From positions 1 to 13,075 of the forward strand of contig CAYHOI010000051.1 in assembly GCA_964358175.1 (NCBI GenBank): DNA of 13,075 nt, read 5' to 3'. The notes below the pieces were generated by a model, which searched no databases, was not told where the DNA came from, and saw only the letters and a list, made by a program, of their open reading frames with translations. Position 1 is the first letter of the stretch, and each line of letters starts with the position of its first letter. This document shows positions 1-8,700 of this stretch, one piece after another. The DNA comes from CAYHOI01 sp964358175 (GTDB lineage Bacteria; Margulisbacteria; Riflemargulisbacteria; GWF2-35-9). Position numbers and translations under genes: made by a program.

Positions 1-72
1 AGGGCGGATAGAGGCGGAATTATTCGGCATTAAATTCCATAATGAGAATTGCTGAACATTTATAGCATAACC

Positions 73-101
73 TTGACAATACAACCTTAAACAAATATAT
101 T
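73..101 (+). promoter_or_regulatory. Sigma70/sigmaA-type promoter of the NIT gene
   Basis: A perfect -35 box TTGACA (73-78) and a -10 box TATATT (96-101) are separated by exactly 17 nt. Transcription would start near 107-109 and leave a leader of about 30 nt. The gene should be well transcribed by the housekeeping sigma factor. The preceding 70 nt are AT-rich, with only short imperfect dyads (for example CATTA at 28-32 and TAATG at 40-44) and no recognisable operator. Confidence 0.85.
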
Positions 102-123
102 CGGTAAGTTCGGAAATAAAATT

Positions 124-131
124 AGGAGGGG
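124..131 (+). promoter_or_regulatory. Strong ribosome binding site that fixes the NIT gene start
   Basis: AGGAGGGG lies upstream of the ATG at 139, with 9 nt between the AGGAGG core (124-129) and the start codon. It settles the start of the signal-peptide-bearing reading frame. Confidence 0.85.
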
Positions 132-138
132 AACGAAT

Positions 139-1005
139 ATGAGTAAGGGAAGAGTATTTTTGAAGAATTTGGGGAAAACGTTTTTGGTTTTAGGATTAGT
201 GGGGATATCAAGTCTGTCATTTTCTGCCAACAAAGATTCCGGAGATGCACAGAAGGTTAGACTGATTGCAGCGATTGATACACTCGTGCATTCCTATCAG
301 GCAGAGCGTGGAACGGCCGTTCAGTTTTTGAGTTCAAAGGTCAAAAATAATCCGTCGATATTGACTGAGCAACGTGATAATGTTGACGATAACACAGATG
401 TAGTAAAAGAGAGACTTGATCTCTGTAAAATGGAGCTTTCTGCAAAGGCTTTAGAGCAAAATTCCCAACTTTCTGCACTTCGAGATAGTGTTTCAAATTC
501 ATCTATTCTTCCTAAGGTGTCAGCTGCAAAATATACCGAGATCATTTATGAATATTTTCGTATCATCAAAGAGGACATTACCCCAACGATCCAGGATCCG
601 CGCATAAAAGCAGGACTTGTCTCCCACATGTACCTGATGCTTGGAAAAGATTTTTGTGGTCGTGAACGTGCAACCATAAGTGGGATTTTAAACGTCAATA
701 AACCGATTGATGCAGACTCCCTTAAGGTGTTGAACAAATTAATTGATGAACAAGCGAGTAATCTCGATGATAAGTTTGTAAATAGCACAGAGGCTGATCT
801 TAAAGACATGTATTTTGAAATAAAACAGGACAAGAACTACTCTGCCGCGTTGGAAGTGCGAAAAACAGTACTTGCCAAAGCAAACACAGGAGACTTTGGG
901 ATTACTACTCCAGAATGGTGGGCTGCTAAAACTGTGGTAATGAATCTGCTCAAAAAATTAGATGAAAAATCACTTCAGAAGTTATTGGCTATCGTCAAAA
1001 ACTAG
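139..1005 (+). CDS. Secreted stand-alone NIT (nitrate/nitrite-sensing type) domain protein
   Basis: The product has 288 residues. Residues 1-30 form a signal peptide: basic start, hydrophobic core about 14-25, likely cleavage after SLSFSA. The rest matches the layout of the NIT domain (PF08376). It has an ERG motif in HSYQAERGTAVQFLSS (51-66), an N-terminal helix ending near EQRDNVDD, a central YTEIIYEYFRIIKEDI helix (132-147), a second helix with GRERATISGIL (174-184), and a closing segment TPEWWAAKTVVMNLLKKL (257-274). In known proteins this all-helical domain is the extracellular input part of chemoreceptors, histidine kinases or the antiterminator NasR. Here no transmembrane, HAMP, kinase, methyl-accepting or ANTAR part follows, so the domain is alone outside the membrane. 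It has its own promoter and is convergent with the sugar operon. Nitrate or nitrite binding is not shown; many NIT domains have unknown ligands. Recognition is by motif pattern only. Confidence 0.85.
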   Translation: MSKGRVFLKNLGKTFLVLGLVGISSLSFSANKDSGDAQKVRLIAAIDTLVHSYQAERGTAVQFLSSKVKNNPSILTEQRDNVDDNTDVVKERLDLCKMELSAKALEQNSQLSALRDSVSNSSILPKVSAAKYTEIIYEYFRIIKEDITPTIQDPRIKAGLVSHMYLMLGKDFCGRERATISGILNVNKPIDADSLKVLNKLIDEQASNLDDKFVNSTEADLKDMYFEIKQDKNYSAALEVRKTVLAKANTGDFGITTPEWWAAKTVVMNLLKKLDEKSLQKLLAIVKN

Positions 1006-1007
1006 CG

Positions 1008-1055
1008 AAAAAACACATAACCCTTCCACAAAGAATTTGATGGAAGGGTTATGTG
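1008..1055 (-). terminator. Rho-independent terminator of the leftward operon, shared hairpin
   Basis: Positions 1014-1028 and 1041-1055 are a perfect 15-bp inverted repeat (CACATAACCCTTCCA and its complement). The loop can add four more pairs (1029-1032 with 1036-1039) around a GAA tip with one bulged base. On the minus strand the stem is followed by six T residues (complement of 1008-1013), the classic intrinsic terminator form. On the plus strand no T-run follows, so it would end or stabilise the NIT transcript less efficiently, although the stem starts only 8 nt after the NIT stop codon. Confidence 0.9.
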
Positions 1056-1060
1056 AACCC

Positions 1061-1189
1061 CTAAAGTTCCAGAAGTTCCTGATCGTGCATTTGAGCTTGT
1101 CGTTCCAAGAAGGATACTCGTCTCGTGACGAATTGTAGATCTAGCGAAGCGTCCAACCCAATTTTAGCTGAGCATATACCCCACCACAT
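1061..1189 (-). CDS. Possible 42-codon small ORF overlapping the 3' end of the metallo-hydrolase gene
   Basis: An ATG at 1187-1189 opens a 42-codon frame in the +1 frame relative to the metallo-hydrolase. It overlaps the last 26 nt of that gene and ends with TAG at 1061-1063, five bases before the terminator hairpin. The product begins MWWGICSAKIGLDASLDL and ends FLERQAQMHDQELLEL. Its C-terminal half is charged and reads as an amphipathic helix. A GAAGG sits very close before the ATG, so initiation would rely on coupling to the upstream gene. In favour: without it the operon would have a 108-nt untranslated tail, and the residue composition looks protein-like. Against: it is very short and matches no family I recognise. 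A frameshifted extension of the metallo-hydrolase is also possible. Confidence 0.35.
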   Translation of the reverse strand: MWWGICSAKIGLDASLDLQFVTRRVSFLERQAQMHDQELLEL

Positions 1190-1985
1190 GCCTTCGGAGC
1201 AGTTTCGTGGATATCATTAGCTCGGGTGAGGGATGACTGGCCTTCAGCCTCTGACGAACCGTCTCTTCTGCAAGCTCTGGGGTGTTACATTGTTTACTTA
1301 AATGAGCCAAGAAAATATGCTTCGTGCGCTGACTATCTGTCAGCTCTGTCAAATATTGTGCTGTCTGTTCATTCGACAAGTGCCCCTGCTCACCCATAAT
1401 TCTTGTTTTGAGCCCCCATGGCCGAGGGGATTTGAGCTGAAGTTCATGATCGTAATTGGACTCCATGATGTAAGCATCGCTGGCTTTAATCATTTGTTTT
1501 ACACCATCGGTCAAATGTCCGCAATCTGTTGTAAAAGCAAGGCGATACCCCTGCCACTCGAAAAGAAATCCGATGGGATCCCCTGCGTCATCCTGCCCAG
1601 ACCTGAGCCAGCCTCCATGAGGAACCTTGAAATATCGAATCGTCAAATCTCCTTCCTCACACATCGGCGTCGCAATCACATGGAGACGCTCAAGCAGATG
1701 ACTCTCAGCCGAATGCCGTTTAAGAAGGATGTCCTTTGTTTTTTGACGAGTGTACACGGGAATAGACGTTTTCTTCAACAGTCCGATCAGGCCTGAAGTA
1801 TGATCGCTATGGGCATGCGTAATAAAGATCCTTGAAAAGCTATCAGGCAGTAAATCAAATTCTCGAATCATCCGAACAAATGAGGAAAATGAGATTCCGA
1901 TATCAACAATTACCCGAGTCTTATGCGCCTCAACAATATAACAATTCCCTGAACTTCCACTCGCAATAGGAATGAAGGAAAACAT
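1164..1985 (-). CDS. MBL-fold metallo-hydrolase, WalJ/YycJ family
   Basis: The product has 273 residues, close to the usual 260-270 for YycJ/WalJ proteins. The N-terminus shows the family opening IASGSSGNCYIVE (7-19). The metal-binding motif THAHSDH (56-62) follows, then VPHGG (121-125), TTDCGH (152-157), ESNYDH (175-180), GHLSNEQT (201-208) and LAHLS (226-230). These supply the histidines and aspartates of a two-metal active site. There is no signal peptide, so it is cytoplasmic. WalJ of Bacillus is encoded with the WalRK cell-wall two-component system and has been linked to cell-division and DNA processes; its exact substrate is unsettled. Here it closes a sugar-uptake operon, its ATG one base after the preceding stop codon, with no good ribosome binding site, so translation is probably coupled. 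Family assignment is firm; function in this setting is not known. Confidence 0.9.
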   Translation of the reverse strand: MFSFIPIASGSSGNCYIVEAHKTRVIVDIGISFSSFVRMIREFDLLPDSFSRIFITHAHSDHTSGLIGLLKKTSIPVYTRQKTKDILLKRHSAESHLLERLHVIATPMCEEGDLTIRYFKVPHGGWLRSGQDDAGDPIGFLFEWQGYRLAFTTDCGHLTDGVKQMIKASDAYIMESNYDHELQLKSPRPWGLKTRIMGEQGHLSNEQTAQYLTELTDSQRTKHIFLAHLSKQCNTPELAEETVRQRLKASHPSPELMISTKLLRRHVVGYMLS

Positions 1986-1986
1986 C

Positions 1987-2778
1987 CTACCGCTCTGCGA
2001 CAGTAAAAAACTGCACAGCGGTGTACTCCTCTCCTGGCTCTAGGTTCACCAATGGCCAAACAATCTCTACTTCGAGATACTCAGTACACTGATAAAATTC
2101 TACACTGCATCCGTGGGGATAAACAACCTCCCCCTTCGGAAGCTCCCAGCGTTTTTCAAGTCTCATGTTGTCTGTCGTAATGGTCACAATCGGCTCCACC
2201 CCTACCCCACCGATTTTGTAATCCTGTCCCGTTTTCCCCATCAGCTCAAGATGAATACCCGTCGACTGTTCGGCTACAACGACATAAGCTTCTGACTTCA
2301 ATTGATCCCACGATACCCTCTCTGGATAAGGGAAAACTTTCGGCTCCGAAGAGAGTTCACAGTCAACCCGTCGGTACGTCGTTGGGATCTGGCTGATGTT
2401 CCATAGCCCCCACTCTTGTGTGGTATCCCCAATATTACGAATCGTATTGACCACTTTGAGCGTATCGAGATCCTCAAAGTCAAATTGACGTGCCAAAACT
2501 ATTCCGTTCCACGTCGGCGAAACAACATGAACGCCATCCTCATCAGCTATTTCATCCCACATGAGCTGATCGAATTCACTGATCGGAGGCCATCCCCAGC
2601 ATTCCTGTGGCGCAACCCACAAAAAGTCTCCTCCCCAATTCTGCCAGCCGGACGTATTCAGGGGATCTTTTGGGGTAAACAGGAGATTCCCTTGACCTTC
2701 TCGTGACAGAGATACCATTCGTCCGCCATGGGAGGAATCAATTTGAACATTCAAAAAACTATTGCGAAGAATGGTCAC
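1987..2778 (-). CDS. DUF4380 protein, aldose-epimerase-like fold
   Basis: The product has 263 residues with no signal peptide, so it is probably cytoplasmic. It matches the DUF4380 pattern: SSHGGRMVSLSREGQGNLL (15-33), a dense motif NWGGDFLWVAPQECWGWPP (47-65), YPHGCSVEFYQCTEYLEVE (220-238), and the closing WPLVNLEPGEEYT (241-253). Such proteins are related to galactose-mutarotase-type beta-sandwich enzymes and usually sit in carbohydrate gene clusters; no reaction is established. The GTG start overlaps the TGA of the hydrolase gene by 4 nt (2775-2778) and has only a poor ribosome binding site, so it is translationally coupled to that gene. From context, an action on the imported sugar (anomer conversion or sugar-acid binding) is a reasonable guess. 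I cannot name the substrate, and the classic mutarotase catalytic residues were not assigned. Confidence 0.8.
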   Translation of the reverse strand: MTILRNSFLNVQIDSSHGGRMVSLSREGQGNLLFTPKDPLNTSGWQNWGGDFLWVAPQECWGWPPISEFDQLMWDEIADEDGVHVVSPTWNGIVLARQFDFEDLDTLKVVNTIRNIGDTTQEWGLWNISQIPTTYRRVDCELSSEPKVFPYPERVSWDQLKSEAYVVVAEQSTGIHLELMGKTGQDYKIGGVGVEPIVTITTDNMRLEKRWELPKGEVVYPHGCSVEFYQCTEYLEVEIVWPLVNLEPGEEYTAVQFFTVAER

Positions 2779-5700
2779 TTTCGATGACGATCACGAGAAG
2801 CATAGTAGACGCCTGTTGATCCCAAAAGAATCAGGATCAAAATCCACCACCAACCAAACGGTTTTTTACCCCTGGTTTGATGTAGCACTTTGAGAGGCTC
2901 AAGTTTTGTCTGATCAAACGCAAGCAAGGATTCAATACGCACTTTACGAGTTAAGTTTTTGCCTTTATATCTCAAAGACAGGAGGTCTCCTGGAAGAGGA
3001 CTTTTCCGCGTTTTTGGATGACGCAGTGTCGATAAATCTATTTTGGCACGGTAAACGCCGCTCTTCACATCGGTTTCTTGCAAAGCGATCATCGTGGGAT
3101 AAGCATTCGGGGAAGTCCATACCATCACCTGAGCCGGAAACACATCCACACGGCTTGGATCGGAATCTACACCATTCACTTGAGTATAAACGTCTCTGAA
3201 AATTATCGAACCCTTCTCTGAAACCGGAACAGCATAGGAAGGATCGTGATGAAAGATTGTATTGCTTATTAATCTCGGCGAGGAATTCCCAAAATAAAAG
3301 TTCCAGTGTGTAAGATAGATATCTGAGATCAACAAATCCTTGGGTTCCTGACCCTCTGAGTCAACAAGAAACTGAACGTTTTGAATATGATCCAAATCGA
3401 TCATCTTTGTCTGATCCACGTAGCCTTGCTGTTTATCATCCCATCCCATCCAAAAGTCACGCTGTCGAATCTTTTTTAAGTCCACATACCCATTTTTGTA
3501 ATCATGCCCTATCCCTTTACTTGCTCTCCACGTATACCATCCCTCACCTTTGGCATCGTTCCAAGGATTAAACCCGTTGAGTACCGCAATGACTCCATTT
3601 TTATCTTGAATATCAATGCGTATTTGTCCCGGATCTTTTTTCAAATACATCTCCATAACGAAATCGTCCTTATCAGACCACTTCTCCACACCTTCCTGAA
3701 GTCCCCAAGCTCCAAAATAAGGATACTTGTCGCCAACATATTTCTTGGAAACTCTCATGACATTTCGCCCCCCAGTTTTGTCTGCGGACAATTGATAGGA
3801 CTTCTCTTCCTCACCAGAAATCCACCAGGTCACCGGATATTTATCCTCGATATCTCCATCTTTGAAATCATCAACGGAGTACTTCAGTTGAGCGAGACCA
3901 ACTTCATATTTTTTCACATATTTGCTCTCTTCGCGTGGGATAAGCGATAGCACACTGTGCCATTGAGCGGCGATGATGTCATGATCATCTTGGGTTTGAA
4001 GTCCTATTCTAAATACGCCTCGGTAAACACCAGTACCCGCACCCGTTTCAGTGAGCGTAACCATGATCGACTTTTGGGTCGCTACAGGATCCGACGTATG
4101 AATATCAAGGAAAATCTTATCCTGAGCACTTGGATCGCCATCCTGCCCACGAAGCTCCACATAAACAATCTGATTTCGAATCCTCTGAATACGTTGATGG
4201 TACGCAGAATCAGCGAACAGCAGGATATCATTCACCCGCTTTGGACGAGTTGCTCCCAGGTGGCGATTGATCCGAACAAGCTGCATATTATCAATATTCA
4301 GAACAGAATTCTGCTTTAGTCCACCCCCTGTACTGAATTCCACATTTAGAATCTGATTCAGTTTAATCTTTCGGGTTACGTCTATATTTTTCTCAAGGTG
4401 CGTGTCATAAGAGGTCCAAAAGGATCGATCTTTTAGGGGCTTAGGATCAATTTTTCTTTCTGCGACAGCTTGACCCACCTGAGAAGAAGAGCTCCAAAGA
4501 TACCACCCCGCCCCCCTCTTGGGATCCCACGGATTATACTCGTTGACAACGGCCGTCTGACGATTTGTGTCTTCAATATCTACACGTATGTTGCCAGCAT
4601 TTTCTTTCAGGTGAACCCACATGGTAAATGCGGATTTGTCTGTCCAGTTCATCAGATCTCCGCTGAGACCCCATTTTCCAAAATAGGGATATTCCTTATC
4701 AAAAAAAGATTTGTTCACTTGAAGCGAATTGGGTTTGGAAACTGCAAGCTTATTCGATACTGACAAGCGATAGGATCTTGTTTTCCCAACATTCTTAATT
4801 GCAAAAGGAATCGAATAGGCCTTATTCCAATCATTTGGCCCTACCCATACAAAATAGGGGTACTTCGAACCATCGATCAGGGCATTAAATTTAACAAATG
4901 TCCCATCGGTTGTAAAATCAAATCCATCCTCCGCCCACTGTTCATTCGTGTCAAATTTTATTTCACGATTTGAAATCTGATCAATCCGATCATTCGTCTG
5001 TATATATTTCTTTTCAATAATCTTTATCGTTTTATCCGTAACGAGTGAACCACTGAACCGATGTTTTGTCTGATCAGACGACCATCTCATTTTCCAAACA
5101 TCACCCTCTTTCCAGATAAAATACCCCAACTTTGCCCCAGCGGGGTAAATCGGACGACCAGAGGCAGGATCCAGTGTGTCAACCCACCACGATTCAGGAT
5201 CCTGCCCAGCGGACAAATCATCAAAACTATCAATTTTTGTACTAATGACAAAAGATCCTACTTTAAGCTGAACAGTTCGTCTCTTGTGACTTGAAGGTTG
5301 AAGCGTAACGGTATTACCTTGTGAAGCTCCTACTTGGTTGTTTGCTTGGATACTCGTTAGCCCCACCGTAAAGGAACCTTGGTATCTTCCAGAATTTTCA
5401 GAGGTCTCAATGAGCTCAATGGAGATATCGCCGCACCCCGGGAATCGATCAGAGGTTCGAAGCTTTAGTTCAAGCTTGTCATAGGTGCTGGGTGAACCAT
5501 CTTGCCCCACCAGTTCGACATAAACCTTTTCCTGGGCAAGTGGCTTTCGCGGATCAATGGGATGCTTATAGGCTTCATCACTGTAGAGAGAGATACGATG
5601 AATTGAACGTGGTGCAACGTGTCCGATGAAATAATTAACCCTTTCCAGCGTCAAATTATCCATCAGAATTCGTGAAGAATCCTCCGTGCCTCCATGAACA

Positions 5701-8700
5701 CACCACATAACATTTCGAATTTTACTCAAATCTAACTCTTTCGCACGATCCACATTACGATTCTCATCGAAAGACCAGCCCTTCCATCGATTTCGATATC
5801 GAATTGAAAACGGCTCAACTAACCCTGCATTTACCCCAATACCATAAGGATGATTGGATCGCCATTTATACCATCCGGCCCCCTTACGATCATTCCAAGG
5901 ATTGTATTCATTCAAAATCCCAACGGTTCCCTTGGCATCCTGAATATCCACACGAATTGGCCCTACATCGTGCTCCAGATAGAGATCCAAAGAAAATTCA
6001 TCGAACTTGGTCCAGTCGGCATGTTCCGCGTTAAAAAGGACTCCCCCTAAATACGGATAGGGCTTGCCAATATACTTCTTGTCCACTTGCAGAGAGAATC
6101 GCGAATTAACAGCTTTTTCATGATTGAGCTTAAGCTTATAGGTGCCCGTATCCCCCGAATTTCTGAGCACGAGCGGTGCACCAAAAGCTGTATCACGATT
6201 CACACCAATCGCGAATGCATTGGACTCATAGTAACCATTTAATTTCATATCAAAAACAACAAATTGCCCCTGAACCGTAAAATCAATCCCTGTGGAAGAT
6301 TTATCTTCGACACAAGTAAAGTTGATTGACTTCCTGAGCGTCTGAATATGATCCTTAGCGTGGAGATCAACAACTTTGGCTGTATCGATGTATCCATCTG
6401 TCAGGATCATCCCGCTAAAAACATCATGACCTGAATTACCCAAGAATCGAATATGCCATTCCTTGTCCTTCCAAATATAGATACCTTTGTCTTTCCCTAT
6501 AACAAATTTTGGCTTACCAGAATTAGGTTTCAATGCGTCACTCCACCATGCCATTGGGTTGGCATCAAAGGCTGACCCATCTTCAAAATCTTCAATGACC
6601 TGAGTAAGATTCACGCGACCGATTCTGTAGGTTTTACGAAGTGATGGTTTATCCGAATCGATAAAGGTTAAATACTTCCCCAAACTTCCCGCAACACGAT
6701 CTGCCGCATCGCTACTCTCCAAACCAATCGTCCCCATTGCCTTGTAAAGACCTGAATTTGGCTTTGTTTCCACCACTTTCAGGATGATGGGACTCGCACC
6801 CTTCTGTGTGGTTTCAACTTTTACATAGAAAAAATCACGATGACGGGGATTGCGGTCTTTTCCTCTTGCAAGGACAAAGAAATTTTCTGCATTGATATGG
6901 TCGACTGCTTTGTATTGGTAGTCTCGATCTAAATAGACATCAAAATCTTGAATATCAGGCACCTTATTTTCAGGCCGATATAAATTCTGAACCACCCCAG
7001 CAAAAAAGGCAAGCCCAAGCCATGTCCAGGTATTGCTGTAATAGTCCATTTGACTGTTCCACTCCGAATGGTCAAATATCGTCCAGTAGCCCCCGGCCTT
7101 ATCCGTACAATACCAACCATCTCCTTTGTGGTAGGGGATGCCAATCTCAGCCTTTGGATTTCTCTTTTCTGGAGGAGTCTGTCGTGCAATATTTCTGGCA
7201 GACTCCTTCTTTAACTGATCCTCTGGGATCATATAGGATCGTTTGCTGAATCCGTTTGCTTCAGGGGTAATCAGCGGAGAAACAAGCCGTTCAATCATGT
7301 CAAACGATTTTGAGTTCGGTGCCATCAGGTATGACGCATAAAAATACGAGAGATAGACCCCATATTGACCACAGTTGGCTCGTGAAGCCGTCTGATTTTC
7401 CACATAGGTCTTCCCTGGATCCGGCTCATAATTGCCCTCATACATGGTATAGCCTCCATCATGCCAATAAACAGAAGCCAACTTTTGAGATTCGTTATAG
7501 TTGGGTGTTTTCTTCCAATCTCCACGTTTATCATGGAGTCTGTAATATAAAAAATCATAAGGGCCACTGCTACTAAGTTGTTTCAAGTACTCCGCAGCTC
7601 GCTTGTCTCGATTCCACGCATAATCAACTGCGACTCGCCAAAGAGCCCGAAATGCGTCCGTTCCGAACTCTGCCTCTTCCCGCTCCGCTCCATCCACGAC
7701 TTGACCATTCTTATCAAGACTTAACCAGTCAGGGACAAGGTTCGCTCTGGGCCATCGTTGACGTTTATGTGGATTTTGGTTGTGGCTAATCCCTCGTTTG
7801 TCGATCCAGCTTGACAACATAGCCGTAGAAGAATCCCGGAAAATACGATAAGAGGAATCCACAAGATCAAGCCAGTTATGTTCTGGATCGAAATCGTCAA
7901 ACACACGATAAGAAAATGGGGAAAGATATCCTGGCTCAATAGCACGCAGACCATTTCCACCTGCCAAATACCGATATTCTCTCTTTACATAGGTTTCCTT
8001 TTTCCAAATATCATTCAAAACCTGTTGAGCATTATGGGCATAGTCCTGATATTTATCTCCCTTTCTGCTCCCCCACAACTTGTCAGCATAAATCAGTGCA
8101 AGGGCAATGTCTTGATCCGCATCGGTAGCAGAATCCCACCCGTCCCGCCAGGGTTCATTGGGATTATGTCCTTCCGAGGGGGGTTGCCATCGGTAATAAA
8201 TAACCCCGTCCTCTCGAATCCCCTTGCGATCCCGCTCTGCGATCGTAGGGGACCATCTCCATGAAAATAAGTGATCACGATCAATCCCCAGCTCATCAAC
8301 ATGACGCCAACCATTGTCAGGACTATTCACATCTTTCCAAAAGTAGACATACTTCATCTCACTGTGCTGAAGATTATCCTTTACCCAATTCCAAACACGA
8401 TCAAAGGCTTGGCGATCTTTCATCCAGACCGCACGAAGCAAAGCATAAGAACCTGATTCACTCACTGCTGCTAATTCAAAGGGTTTTTTGGGATCCGACC
8501 AATCAATATCTTTTATGCCATCATTATCCTGATCGCCCCCATCCATAAATGCGTTCGGCCGACCATCATCCCCAATCATTTTCGGATGCTTAAACTTCTC
8601 TGACCACCAATCTCCCTCAAATCCCTCACGATTCTTAAAATGGTTCCAGGTCGTACTTAGTATCGAATAAGCACTTTTTCGATATTTTTGGAGTTCTGCC

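Noticed and set aside
1..72. Short imperfect dyads upstream of the NIT promoter as operators
   Set aside because: The arms are only 5-6 bp in AT-rich DNA and are expected by chance.
1302..1796. A 164-codon plus-strand frame opposite the metallo-hydrolase gene
   Set aside because: The opposite strand encodes a clear MBL-fold protein with all its motifs. This frame has no ribosome binding site and no recognisable domain, so it is an antisense shadow.
3504..3950. Several plus-strand frames of 75-150 codons opposite the GH8 gene, the longest here
   Set aside because: They lie antisense to conserved repeat modules, lack start signals and family features, and arise from codon bias in the long real gene.
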